A model generated the notes under the pieces. It was not told where the DNA came from. It was given only the letters and a program-made list of their open reading frames with translations, and ran no database searches. A DNA stretch of 56,800 nucleotides from an uncultured Clostridia bacterium (GTDB lineage Bacteria > Bacillota > Clostridia > Peptostreptococcales > Anaerovoracaceae), in assembly GCA_944383465.1 (NCBI GenBank), contig CALWPQ010000001.1:1-56800 (forward strand). The letters are read 5' to 3'. The translations under genes and the position numbers were made by a program. How positions within the stretch are numbered: the first letter of the stretch is position 1; every line of letters begins with the position of its first letter. Shown here in pieces: positions 8,258 to 16,676 of this stretch.

Positions 8258-9334
8258 ATGGATTTACAGGGTATAAAAACGTTGTTAGCGGAATATTTGG
8301 GCGATGAATGTGTAATAGAAAACGCGGATATGAGCGAGCATTGCTCGTTTCGCTGCGGCGGGCGCGCAAAGCTGTTTGTGACGGCAAATGATATGGATGC
8401 GCTCAGGTATGTGCTCTATGTTACGGGCGGAGCAGATGCGCTTTTTGAAGATAGGGGATGTGCAGGCGGGTGCGCTGGAAAAACAGGCTGCGGAAATACG
8501 CCTGCGTGCGGAAGCTGCTGCGGAGGAATGAAGGGCGGCGAAGGGGGCTGCTGCTTGAAAAACGGCGGAAGCTGCTGCAGCAAAAGCGGCAGAACGCCGG
8601 AAGTTGTGATAATAGGAAACGGCTCTAATATACTGGTGCTTGACGGCGGCTTTGACGGCGTAATCATAAAGCTTGGAGACGAATTTACAAAGATAGAACA
8701 GGATGGAGAACAAATTACAGCGGGCGCCGCAGCACTTCTTTCAACGGTGTCGAAGGAAGCAGCGCAAATGGGGCTTGCGGGTATGGAGTTTGCGGGCGGT
8801 ATTCCGGGAAGTCTTGGCGGTGCGGTGTATATGAACGCCGGAGCGTATGGCGGCGAGATGAAAGATGTGGTAAAATCGGTGAAAGCAATTTCACGGGACG
8901 GAATGCGCGAGTATCTTGCTTATGCATCAGAACTTGCATTTGCTTACAGGCACAGTATATTTGCGGAAAACGGCGATATAGTGACTGAAGTCACACTCGA
9001 TCTTAAAAGCGGCGATAAAGCGGAAATAGAAAGAAGAATGAAAGAGCTTTCAGAAAAGAGAAATACAAAACAGCCGCTCAGATATCCGAGCGCTGGTAGT
9101 TTTTTCAAGCGTCCTGAAGGGCATTTCGCGGGAGCGCTCATAGAAGAAGCAGGTCTTAAGGGACTTTCAGTCGGCGGGGCGCAGGTATCTGAGCTTCATG
9201 CGGGTTTTATAGTAAATACAGGCGGCGCGACGTCAAGCGATATTATAAGCCTGATGAAGCTCGTGCAGAATACGGTAAGGGATAAAAGCGGTATAGAGCT
9301 TGTTCCGGAAGTGCGCATCATCGGCCGTGATTAG
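8258..9334 (+). CDS. murB: UDP-N-acetylenolpyruvoylglucosamine reductase with Cys-rich insert
   Basis: MurB reduces UDP-GlcNAc-enolpyruvate to UDP-MurNAc with FAD and NADPH in the cytoplasm. FAD-site and catalytic marks are all present: HCSFRCGGRA, GNGSNILVLDGG, GGIPGSLGGAVYMNAGA, FAYRHSIF, the catalytic Ser in SAGSFFKRP, and EVRIIG at the end. The odd part is residues 63-115, between the first FAD strand and VVIIGNGSN: a Gly-rich segment with ten cysteines that MurB normally lacks. ATG 8258 is chosen because TTTGGAG lies just upstream. 358 residues is about 50 longer than usual, all of it the insert. Confidence 0.93.
   Translation: MDLQGIKTLLAEYLGDECVIENADMSEHCSFRCGGRAKLFVTANDMDALRYVLYVTGGADALFEDRGCAGGCAGKTGCGNTPACGSCCGGMKGGEGGCCLKNGGSCCSKSGRTPEVVIIGNGSNILVLDGGFDGVIIKLGDEFTKIEQDGEQITAGAAALLSTVSKEAAQMGLAGMEFAGGIPGSLGGAVYMNAGAYGGEMKDVVKSVKAISRDGMREYLAYASELAFAYRHSIFAENGDIVTEVTLDLKSGDKAEIERRMKELSEKRNTKQPLRYPSAGSFFKRPEGHFAGALIEEAGLKGLSVGGAQVSELHAGFIVNTGGATSSDIISLMKLVQNTVRDKSGIELVPEVRIIGRD
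8456..8599 (+). repeat. GC-rich, Cys-coding insert in murB with a 14-bp direct repeat
   Basis: The 14-mer GCGGAAGCTGCTGC occurs at 8508-8521 and 8565-8578. The stretch is richer in GC and in TGC codons than the flanking gene, consistent with growth by repeat expansion. Confidence 0.7.
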
Positions 9335-9385
9335 AAGCATGATATTTAAATACAGAAATGACATAATAGCAGGAGAAAAGGGAAT

Positions 9386-10174
9386 ATGGGAACGACATAT
9401 GAAAAATACCGGGCGATATACGATTATCATACGCATACGACATATTCGCACGGCAAGGGAAGCATTGAGGATAATGTAAAGGCGGCAATATCCGCAGGAC
9501 TTCGCGGTATAGGTATATCCGATCACGGGCCGGGGCATTTGACATACGGCATTAAACGCGAAGCCGTACCGAAGATGCGCGCTGAAATAGAGGAACTGCG
9601 TCTCAAATATCCGCATATAGAGATATTTATGAGTGTGGAAGCAAATATAATTTCCACCGGGAATTTTCTCGATATTTCAAAGAAAGAATTTGACGATTAC
9701 GATTATGTAATAGCTGGCTATCACTACGGCGTGAAAAATGGCTATTGTATAAGAAATTATATAAGCGAGCACCTCGGCAAAAGCAGTGTTATGACAGCCG
9801 ATGAGTGCAGCGGGCGTACCAAAGACCTGCTCGTAAAAAATACCGAAATGACGGTTAAAGCGCTTTACGAAAACAAGATAAAAATACTTACTCATCCGGG
9901 AGATAAGGGCCCGTTTGATATGCAGGAGCTTGCGCGTGCCTGTGAGAATACGGGAACACTTATGGAAATAAGCACATGGCACAAGCATCTCACGCTTGAT
10001 GAAATAAAGTGCGCGGCAAAATATGATGTCGGCTTTGTAGTATCGAGCGATGCTCACACGCCGGGACGCGTAGGCGATGTATCTGAAGGTATAAAGAGAG
10101 CGCTCGAGGCGGGCCTCGATCCTGAGCGCATTGTAAATATCGCATATATAGATGAAATTACGGAGGAAAAATGA
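9386..10174 (+). CDS. PHP-domain phosphoesterase
   Basis: A 262-residue PHP protein like histidinol-phosphatase and YcdX relatives. Metal-site motifs appear in order: YHTHTTYSHG, ISDHGPGH, the Glu in SVEANI, THPGDKG and SSDAHTPG. It likely hydrolyses a phosphorylated small molecule. PHP genes between murB and rapZ are common in Clostridia, which supports a conserved but undefined link to cell-wall or amino-sugar metabolism. GGAGAAAAGGG precedes the ATG. Its stop is one base before the rapZ start. Confidence 0.88.
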   Translation: MGTTYEKYRAIYDYHTHTTYSHGKGSIEDNVKAAISAGLRGIGISDHGPGHLTYGIKREAVPKMRAEIEELRLKYPHIEIFMSVEANIISTGNFLDISKKEFDDYDYVIAGYHYGVKNGYCIRNYISEHLGKSSVMTADECSGRTKDLLVKNTEMTVKALYENKIKILTHPGDKGPFDMQELARACENTGTLMEISTWHKHLTLDEIKCAAKYDVGFVVSSDAHTPGRVGDVSEGIKRALEAGLDPERIVNIAYIDEITEEK

Positions 10175-10175
10175 T

Positions 10176-11030
10176 ATGCAGCTGATAATAGTTACAGGAC
10201 TTTCGGGCGCGGGCAAATCTCAGGCCATAAACTGTCTCGAGGATCTGGGGTATTATTGTATAGATAATATGCCTCCGGCGCTTATAAACAATTTTATCGA
10301 GCTTGCAGGAAGAGGAAAGACGGCTATAGAAAAAGCCGCGCTCGTTGTCGATGTGCGCGGTGGTGAATTTTTTAATGATACAAAGTTGTTCCTCGAGGAG
10401 CTTAAAAAGCAGGAACAGGAGACGGAATACAAAATAATATTTCTTGAAGCCGATCCCAAAGTGCTTATCAGGCGCTATAACGAAACAAGACGCACGCATC
10501 CGCTTTCGGACGGCGGCTCTACGGAAGACGGTATAAAAAAGGAAATTGCTTTGCTTTCTGAAATAAGAAAAACAGCCGATTTTGTCATTGATACATCAAA
10601 TATGAAATCGGCACGCCTCAAACAGGAGATAAAAGCCATAATTGACAGCGACAAAAATAGCGATACTTTCATGATAAATATTAAGTCGTTCGGCTATAAA
10701 TACGGTATTCCGCTCGACGCGGATCTCGTGTTCGATATGAGATTCATTCCCAATCCGTTTTATGTGGCGACTTTGAAACCGCTTTCGGGAAACAATAAAA
10801 AAGTTCAGGAATTCGTGATGAAGCATGAGGAAAGCAAAAAGTTTGTAGAGACTGCTTCACGCCTTATAGACGATATGATACCGTGTTATATAAGAGAGGG
10901 AAAATATCATCTTAATCTGGCATTTGGCTGTACGGGCGGGCATCACCGTTCTGTTACTATGGCAAATGTTTTTGCCGAAAAATTTAAAGCTGAGGGCAGA
11001 AGTATTACGCTCGAACACAGAGACTTATAG
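10176..11030 (+). CDS. rapZ: RapZ/YvcJ-family nucleotide-binding protein
   Basis: A 284-residue P-loop protein. Walker A is GLSGAGKS at the N-terminus, followed by the family mark DLGYYCIDNMPP; the C-terminal domain has FGCTGGHHRSV, which binds aminosugar in Enterobacteria. In E. coli RapZ is an RNA adaptor for small RNAs controlling glmS; in Bacillus YvcJ hydrolyses GTP and affects competence. ATG 10176 is chosen over an upstream in-frame start because CGGAGG is at the right distance. In most Firmicutes yvcK and whiA follow; here they do not, and whiA is found at 53452. Confidence 0.94.
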   Translation: MQLIIVTGLSGAGKSQAINCLEDLGYYCIDNMPPALINNFIELAGRGKTAIEKAALVVDVRGGEFFNDTKLFLEELKKQEQETEYKIIFLEADPKVLIRRYNETRRTHPLSDGGSTEDGIKKEIALLSEIRKTADFVIDTSNMKSARLKQEIKAIIDSDKNSDTFMINIKSFGYKYGIPLDADLVFDMRFIPNPFYVATLKPLSGNNKKVQEFVMKHEESKKFVETASRLIDDMIPCYIREGKYHLNLAFGCTGGHHRSVTMANVFAEKFKAEGRSITLEHRDL

Positions 11031-11150
11031 AAATAGTGCGTTTAGTATGGATTATATTTCGCGCAGGCGGCGCGCGCACCGAAAAGCAGACAGGTATAAT
11101 TAAGAATTTTAATTTATATAAAATTTTTTAAGAAGCGAGGTTTAAGCGTT

Positions 11151-11972
11151 ATGGAAAAATTGATTATAACTGCGGCAATATGCGGGATGGGAGGCACAAA
11201 GGAGGACAATCCGGCCATTCCTTATACGGTAGAGGAATTTGTGCGTGAAGCGAAATCAGCGTACGATGCGGGCGCATCTGTGATTCATGTGCACGCGCGC
11301 GAGGACGATGGCAGTGTGAGTGAGCGAAGCGAGAGGTTTAAAGAAATTGTATCTGCAATTAAAGCCGTTTGTCCCGGTGTTATAATAATAGAGCCGGCAA
11401 CTTTTGCTTCCTTTGATATGGAAGAGCTTGCGTCAATCGAAGAACCGAGACCGGCAGAACTTCCCGAAGTGATGACGATTCCAAGCGGTACCTGCAACTG
11501 GGACGGTTATCCTTACATAAACACGGATGAAACAATATTCAGCTCAGCACAGACGATGAAGAGACTCGGTATCAAGCCTGATCTTGAGCTTTTCGACAAA
11601 GGTATGATAGACACAATAAAGAGGGGGCTTGAGCACGGATATTTTGAGCAGCCGCTTAACTTCGATTTCATAATGGGAGTGCAGATAGCAGCAAATGTGA
11701 AAGATCTTGCGTTTATGGCTTCGAGCTTACCTTGCGGCTCCACCTGGACTGCAACAGGCGTCGGAAAAGATGTGTGGCATATTGCGGCGGCGGCGATACT
11801 GCTCGGCGGCAATGTGCGTGTCGGCTTTGAGGATAGCATGATGCTTAAAGAAGGCGAGTTCGCAAAAAGCAACGGCGAGCTTGTGGCGAAGGCTGCCGAG
11901 CTTTCGAGAATGCTCGGACGTGAAGTGGCATCGCCTGCTGAAGCGCGCAGGATACTCGGGCTAAAGCGGTAA
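11151..11972 (+). CDS. beta-keto acid cleavage enzyme (BKACE, DUF849)
   Basis: A 273-residue TIM-barrel enzyme related to 3-keto-5-aminohexanoate cleavage enzyme (Kce). The metal-binding HVHAR motif is seen after GASVIHVHARE, with GTCNWDGYPY and MGVQIAANVKDL in the following barrel strands. The family condenses a beta-keto acid with acetyl-CoA to give acetoacetate and a new CoA ester. Kce works in lysine fermentation, but no other lysine-fermentation gene is in the window, so the substrate stays open. Monocistronic by spacing, with a hairpin terminator behind it. Confidence 0.85.
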   Translation: MEKLIITAAICGMGGTKEDNPAIPYTVEEFVREAKSAYDAGASVIHVHAREDDGSVSERSERFKEIVSAIKAVCPGVIIIEPATFASFDMEELASIEEPRPAELPEVMTIPSGTCNWDGYPYINTDETIFSSAQTMKRLGIKPDLELFDKGMIDTIKRGLEHGYFEQPLNFDFIMGVQIAANVKDLAFMASSLPCGSTWTATGVGKDVWHIAAAAILLGGNVRVGFEDSMMLKEGEFAKSNGELVAKAAELSRMLGREVASPAEARRILGLKR

Positions 11973-11992
11973 AAATATATAAAAATTAAAAT

Positions 11993-12030
11993 AAAAGATA
12001 CATTTTAAGAACTAAAATGTATCTTTTGCT
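11993..12030. terminator. bidirectional terminator between convergent genes
   Basis: Fifteen-base arms AAAAGATACATTTTA (11993-12007) and TAAAATGTATCTTTT (12013-12027) with a five-base loop; T or A runs at both ends suit both flanking genes. Confidence 0.85.
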
Positions 12031-12088
12031 TTAATATGAAATAAAAATTGTCTTTCATTCCGCAAATCATCGAAAAAATAAAAACTGA

Positions 12089-12808
12089 TTATAAGGTTAT
12101 CTCGCAGTCGTCTTTTGTCAGTATTTTCTGCACTTTGATTTCTCCGCCGAGGTATTTAGAAATGCGGTCTGCGAGCTCAGAAACGGCTGCAGCCAGCTCA
12201 TCGTGCCTTTCCGGATTTACGCTTTCAAATATTAGAAAAGCAGAGGTAGAATCTTCCGTGAGCATTGTGCGCGTGCCGTCGCGCCAGTTCCAGCATCTGC
12301 ATACGGCGCCTTTATCGTCGAGATAGCAGAGCTCGCCTGGCAGAGTGGGGTCGTTCTCTGTATCGCCGATAGCTATGAATTCTTCACCGCCGTTTTCACT
12401 GAGAGTGAGTCTCATAGTTCCTGCGATATTATCAAGGTCTTCACCGCCGCACGGAAGTCCGTATGTAAGAGACATTGTGTTGTATATATCGACGAGAGGA
12501 TTTATAGGACCTACTTCGTTTCCTTTCTGTACTCTTGAAAGCAGAGCTTCTATCGACGAGCGGTTGCCTTTTTTCTTCTTAAACTTCTGAAAAGCCTCTC
12601 TCCATACGGATACCGCGCTGCATTCGCTCAAGGTATCTTTGTCTATGAACTTTCGGGCTTTAATATTGGCTTCGGCAAGCTCCTTTGTTATTTCATCCCG
12701 CGCCAGACATTCACTGGACTTATTGTTTATGCCGGCTGCGATAACGATTCCGAGCTCGGCATCAGGGAAAAGATCCCAAAACGATTTTTCCGCAGTAAAT
12801 TTATTCAT
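12089..12808 (-). CDS. B3/4 tRNA-synthetase-like domain protein
   Basis: A 239-residue stand-alone B3/B4 domain, as in the beta subunit of phenylalanyl-tRNA synthetase. Seen: WREAFQKF, NPLVDIYNTMSLTYGLPCGG and a C-terminal section WRDGTRTMLTEDSTSAFLIF. Stand-alone B3/4 proteins are common in Firmicutes, possibly in tRNA or amino-acid quality control, but their role is not settled. The minus-strand ATG is preceded by AGGAGGTAG. Convergent with the BKACE gene and divergent from the VWA gene. Confidence 0.85.
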   Translation of the reverse strand: MNKFTAEKSFWDLFPDAELGIVIAAGINNKSSECLARDEITKELAEANIKARKFIDKDTLSECSAVSVWREAFQKFKKKKGNRSSIEALLSRVQKGNEVGPINPLVDIYNTMSLTYGLPCGGEDLDNIAGTMRLTLSENGGEEFIAIGDTENDPTLPGELCYLDDKGAVCRCWNWRDGTRTMLTEDSTSAFLIFESVNPERHDELAAAVSELADRISKYLGGEIKVQKILTKDDCEITL

Positions 12809-12913
12809 AACTACCTCCTTTTACATACCCATCAAGAATTGCTCTTTATATATGAAATTATATTACCTCAAATGGCACTTTGCAATGATTAAAATAGGTG
12901 AAATAATAACCAA

Positions 12914-12943
12914 TTAGCAAACCGGCACATATGCGCATATAAT
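12914..12943 (+). promoter_or_regulatory. probable promoter of the VWA gene
   Basis: TATAAT at 12938-12943 with a weak -35 TTAGCA at 12914-12919 (18-base spacer). A palindrome overlaps the -10. Confidence 0.45.
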
Positions 12944-12965
12944 ATACAGAGCTGTATACAGCTCT
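12929..12965. promoter_or_regulatory. two perfect palindromes upstream of the VWA gene
   Basis: ATATGCGCATAT (12929-12940) overlaps the -10, and AGAGCTGTATACAGCTCT (12948-12965) lies near the expected transcription start. Both could be operators for dimeric regulators; the second could also be a 5' hairpin. Confidence 0.45.
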
Positions 12966-12985
12966 AAACTGAAAGGGATGATTTA

Positions 12986-14362
12986 ATGGGTGTTACGAAT
13001 TCTAACAAAGAATTAGACAGAACACAAATAGACTGTGACGGTCTGTTTAAAGTGAGACTTTCGCTGGCAGCAGCACCGGACATTATGGAAAACCCGACGG
13101 ATATCGTTATGATACTCGACCGTTCGGGAAGTATGGCGGGAAGCCCACTCGCAAATCTTAAAAACGGGGCTAAAAAATTTATAGATATAATAGAAGAAAG
13201 CACAGGCGGCGCGCAAAGCGGGCAGATAAGCGGTGGAAGCCATATCGGAATTGTAAGTTTTGCCGATACTGCGACGCAGGATACGCAGCTCATTACTTCG
13301 GTAGACGATCTTAAAGATGCGGTGGATTCTCTCGACGCGGGAGGCTCTACAAATCATGCGGATGCATTTACAAAAGCAGTAGAACTTTTTGATCCAAGTT
13401 CGCAAAACGCAAAGGTCATGATAATGTTTACAGACGGAAAGACGACTGCCGGAGCAAACCCGGTGCCAATTACAACCGCGGCCAAGGCAAGCGGAATAAT
13501 AATATACTGTATAGGTCTTTCCGGAAACGGAGGCATAGACGCGCAGGCGCTTAACGAATGGGCATCTGACCCGGATTCTGCATATGTTGCAATTACTCCG
13601 GACGATGCAGAGCTCGAAACTCTGTTTGAAAATCTTGCGAGAAATATTTCAAAACCTGGCGCTACGGATATCAGGATTGAAGAAGTGGTAAACCAGTGTT
13701 TCAGAATAACCGGAACATCAAATCCTACAAAGGGTATTGTAAGTGTCACGGGGCAGCGTTCTCTCGTATGGACAATAGACGAACTCGGGGTTACGGGAAG
13801 CGAAGGCGCACAGCTCGAATTCACAGTACAGCATATAGGTCCTTGCAGCGGGCTTCAGGAGGTAAACGAAATGATACTTTATTCCGACAGAGAGGGAAAT
13901 GCAGTGACATTCCCTTCGCCAAAAATAGATATTGACTGTGGCGATGTTGTTACACCGGAAGAATGTCCGGTACCTGTTGATATTTGTATAGACGGATGCG
14001 AAGACAGCATCGAATTTGATGCCGGCGATCTCGGTATAGAATCGCTCGGACGCATAGTGCAGCTTGACGTTAAGCTTAAGAATATATGTCCGCATAAGAG
14101 AGTCGCACTTGCCGCTATTATGACAGAAGTGGACGAATACGGTGAAGAACACAGAAGAGGAATGAAGACCGTTACGGTACCGGCTCATCATTATGAGTCC
14201 TGCCGCGATGTAACAGTAAAATGCATTAAATTTGTTTTGCCTGAGGATCTCGATGTATCAGGCAGTCCGACTGACTGCATGTGCAATAACAGACATTTCA
14301 GGGCAAGATTTATCGCACACTATATAGATAATGATTACAGCTGCTGCGATGTTATTCTTTAG
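12986..14362 (+). CDS. von Willebrand factor A domain protein, cytoplasmic
   Basis: The 458-residue protein has an intact MIDAS: DRSGS (Asp45, Ser47, Ser49), a Thr in GGSTNHADAF and an Asp in MFTDGKTT. The VWA domain covers about residues 35-220. A middle beta-rich section follows to about 320, then a Cys-rich C-terminal domain (CPVPVDICIDGCED, KRVALAAIMTEVDEYG, HHYESCRDVTVKCIKFVLPE, CCDVIL). No signal peptide or membrane segment is seen, so it is predicted to be intracellular or exported by an unusual route. AAAGGGATG precedes the ATG. Metal-dependent protein binding is inferred from the MIDAS; the partner is unknown. Confidence 0.8.
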   Translation: MGVTNSNKELDRTQIDCDGLFKVRLSLAAAPDIMENPTDIVMILDRSGSMAGSPLANLKNGAKKFIDIIEESTGGAQSGQISGGSHIGIVSFADTATQDTQLITSVDDLKDAVDSLDAGGSTNHADAFTKAVELFDPSSQNAKVMIMFTDGKTTAGANPVPITTAAKASGIIIYCIGLSGNGGIDAQALNEWASDPDSAYVAITPDDAELETLFENLARNISKPGATDIRIEEVVNQCFRITGTSNPTKGIVSVTGQRSLVWTIDELGVTGSEGAQLEFTVQHIGPCSGLQEVNEMILYSDREGNAVTFPSPKIDIDCGDVVTPEECPVPVDICIDGCEDSIEFDAGDLGIESLGRIVQLDVKLKNICPHKRVALAAIMTEVDEYGEEHRRGMKTVTVPAHHYESCRDVTVKCIKFVLPEDLDVSGSPTDCMCNNRHFRARFIAHYIDNDYSCCDVIL

Positions 14363-14401
14363 AGGATATCTGCGCATAACTGCAATGAAATAAGAGTATA
14401 A

Positions 14402-14445
14402 AAAAGGCTGCCGCGCTGCATTTCGGTTTACGGCGGCCTTTTATA
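14402..14445 (+). terminator. terminator after the VWA gene
   Basis: AAAAGGC-GCCG and CGGC-GCCTTTT arms with one mismatched T/G position, loop of about 17 bases, ending in a T run. Confidence 0.7.
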
Positions 14446-14476
14446 ATATGTGTTTTAAAGAAAGGAATATATAATT

Positions 14477-15112
14477 ATGAGAAACAACTATTACCCGTTT
14501 GTAAATCTACCGCTTCCGTATCCTTATGATGAGCTTGAGCCGTACATAGATACGAAAACGATGGAGCTTCATCATGACAGACATCTTCAGACATATATCA
14601 ACAATCTCAATGATGCGCTGAAAGAATGCCCCGAGCTTCAGGATTTGTCGCTCGAGCAGCTTATAATGAATTCGTACAGACTTCCGGAAGATATAGGAAC
14701 AAAGATTCACAACAATGCGGGAGGCGTTTATAATCACAGGTTCTTTTTTGCCGGAATGGAGAATCCTAATGACAGCGCCGGAATGCCAATTGGCAGGCTC
14801 GCAGCTGAAATAATAAAGACTTACGGCGGTTTTGATAATTTCAGGGACGCATTTAAAAAAGCGGCGCTGTCGGTATTTGGTTCGGGGTATGCTTGGCTTG
14901 TGGTGTGCAGAGGAAAACTGAAAATAATTACAACCGCAAATCAAAATACGCCGCTTGAAATGGGAATGTGTCCTGTCATAGCGCTTGATGTTTGGGAGCA
15001 CGCCTATTATCTCAAGCATTATAATGTCCGCGCAGATTATATTGACGATTGGTTTAACGTCGTTAATTGGACTAAGGCTGAAAAAAATTATCTTAAGTGT
15101 TTAGGCAGGTGA
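14477..15112 (+). CDS. superoxide dismutase, Fe/Mn family
   Basis: A 211-residue enzyme that dismutates superoxide in the cytoplasm. N-terminal helix hairpin LPYPYDELEPYID and MELHHDRH carry the first metal His and the gateway His; YNHRFFF gives the second, and ALDVWEHAYYLKH the Asp and third His. Three extra residues and LPEDIGTK in the loop after helix 2 differ slightly from the E. coli form. Fe versus Mn cannot be told by eye. Its presence in an apparent anaerobe suggests oxygen tolerance. AAAGGAATAT precedes the start; it appears monocistronic. Confidence 0.93.
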   Translation: MRNNYYPFVNLPLPYPYDELEPYIDTKTMELHHDRHLQTYINNLNDALKECPELQDLSLEQLIMNSYRLPEDIGTKIHNNAGGVYNHRFFFAGMENPNDSAGMPIGRLAAEIIKTYGGFDNFRDAFKKAALSVFGSGYAWLVVCRGKLKIITTANQNTPLEMGMCPVIALDVWEHAYYLKHYNVRADYIDDWFNVVNWTKAEKNYLKCLGR

Positions 15113-15197
15113 AAAAGCGGCTGTTTATTTTCGGATAAAAATATGTTAATATAGAATTTATAACAAATAGGATGACATATCGCGGGGAGGCGAAAAT

Positions 15198-15854
15198 TTG
15201 CAGGACGGAAAAAAAGACATAAATGAACACAGCAGAACGGTGGCAAAGGTATCGCGAGTGACGATAATTGCAAATACGGCGCTCGCTTTGCTTAAAGCCG
15301 CGGCAGGAATAATAGGACATTCAAGCGCAATGCTGGCAGATGCGGCGCATACATTTTCCGATTTATTTGCGTCAGTTGCGGTGCTTATAGGAGTATATAT
15401 TTCAGATCATGTACGAAGCAATAATAAAGAGCGTTTCAGAAATAAAATTGAAGGCACGATATCTGTGTTACTAAGTCTATTGCTTATTTATTTGGCTGTG
15501 GAAATAGGTGCGGGAGGAGCTGTTACTATTATATCGGGGGCTTACAAAAATGTGGAAGCTCCGACACTGCTTCCTCTTGCGGCCGCGCTTGTATCCATAG
15601 TGACAAAGGAAGCGCTTTATAAGTACAGTATCAAAAATGCACAGCGAGCAGATTCTGTCGTGCTGAGAGCAATAGCCTGGCACAACAGGACGGACGCGCT
15701 TGTAACAGTTGGAAGTCTCGTAGGAATACTCGGTGCGAGATTCGGATATTTGATCTTTGATCCCGCAGCCTCGATAGTAATAAGCTTTCTTGTAATGAAA
15801 GCTGCTTTTGAGATATTTGCAGATGCTGTCCGCACTCTGAAAAACAGCAGATAA
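15198..15854 (+). CDS. cation diffusion facilitator, lacking C-terminal domain
   Basis: Only the six-helix membrane part of the CDF family is present (218 residues against about 290-300). Metal-site motifs are intact: MLADAAHTFSD in TM2 and AWHNRTDALVT in TM5. The gene ends just after TM6 (KAAFEIFADAVRTLKNSR), so the cytoplasmic metal-binding regulatory domain is absent. No continuation of that domain was seen in any frame downstream. TTG 15198 is the start, seven bases after CGGGGAGG. Likely exports Zn, Mn or Fe; position beside the superoxide dismutase is consistent with Mn or Fe handling. Confidence 0.85.
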   Translation: MQDGKKDINEHSRTVAKVSRVTIIANTALALLKAAAGIIGHSSAMLADAAHTFSDLFASVAVLIGVYISDHVRSNNKERFRNKIEGTISVLLSLLLIYLAVEIGAGGAVTIISGAYKNVEAPTLLPLAAALVSIVTKEALYKYSIKNAQRADSVVLRAIAWHNRTDALVTVGSLVGILGARFGYLIFDPAASIVISFLVMKAAFEIFADAVRTLKNSR

Positions 15855-15902
15855 AAAAATTGCGGCTGCGGCAAAAAACAGGATGAAGAGATCATTGTTT
15901 TA

Positions 15903-15911
15903 TGGTATACT
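15903..15911 (+). promoter_or_regulatory. extended -10 promoter of pyrH operon
   Basis: TGGTATACT gives a TGn-extended -10 with no clear -35; the pyrH start is 39 bases downstream. Confidence 0.6.
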
Positions 15912-15949
15912 AAAGTAAATGCAGGCGAGGATACAAAAGGAGAATTCTG

Positions 15950-16654
15950 ATGGAACCAAAATACAAAAGAGTCGTGCTTAAGATAAGCGGCGAAGCGCTT
16001 GCCGGAGACAATAAAACAGGTATTTCCGACGAGATGCTTGAAACCGTTGCCAGGCAGGTAAAAGAGATCAAAGATATGGGTGTGCAGATTGCAATAGTCG
16101 TAGGAGGAGGTAACTTTTGGCGCGGCAGGACAAGCAAGTCGATGGACCGCGCGACGGCTGACTATATGGGAATGTTGGCGACTGTAATCAATTCGCTTGC
16201 ACTTCAGGACGCTTTTGAAAATATCGGAATGAAGACAAAAGTACAGACTGCTATAGAGATGAAAGAGGTGGCGGAGCCTTACATAAGAAGGAAGGCGGTT
16301 TCGGAGTTAAATCACGGAGATATAGTCATCTTTGGCGCGGGTACAGGCAATCCGTTTTTTTCTACTGATACGACGGCAGCGCTTCGGGCAGCGGAAATAG
16401 ATGCGGAAGTAATTCTTCTCGCCAAAAAAGTGGATGCTGTTTATTCAGATGATCCCGAAAAGAATCCGGACGCGGTTAAGTACAGCGAGCTTACACATCA
16501 CGAGGTACTGGAAAAGGAGCTCGGCGTAATGGACTCGACTGCGGCATCTCTTTGCAGAGACAATAGTATAGCAATTCATGTGTTTGCACTTGCGGAAGAG
16601 GGCAATATGAAGCGCGCTGTATGCGGAGAAAAAATAGGTACTATTATAAAATAA
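15950..16654 (+). CDS. pyrH: uridylate kinase
   Basis: UMP kinase, 234 residues, hexameric amino-acid-kinase fold, making UDP from UMP and ATP. Marks: [15 protein letters not shown] at the N-terminus, [10 protein letters not shown], the UMP-binding [30 protein letters not shown] and [24 protein letters not shown] precedes the ATG. It leads the pyrH-frr-uppS-cdsA-dxr-rseP-ispG run typical of Firmicutes, but rpsB and tsf, which usually precede it, are absent. Confidence 0.97.
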   Translation: MEPKYKRVVLKISGEALAGDNKTGISDEMLETVARQVKEIKDMGVQIAIVVGGGNFWRGRTSKSMDRATADYMGMLATVINSLALQDAFENIGMKTKVQTAIEMKEVAEPYIRRKAVSELNHGDIVIFGAGTGNPFFSTDTTAALRAAEIDAEVILLAKKVDAVYSDDPEKNPDAVKYSELTHHEVLEKELGVMDSTAASLCRDNSIAIHVFALAEEGNMKRAVCGEKIGTIIK

Positions 16655-16676
16655 AAGGAGAAGAGGAGAAAAGGAA

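Noticed and set aside
11151..11972. Lysine-fermentation pathway
   Set aside because: Only one BKACE enzyme is present; no kdd, kal or aminomutase genes nearby, so the pathway cannot be claimed.
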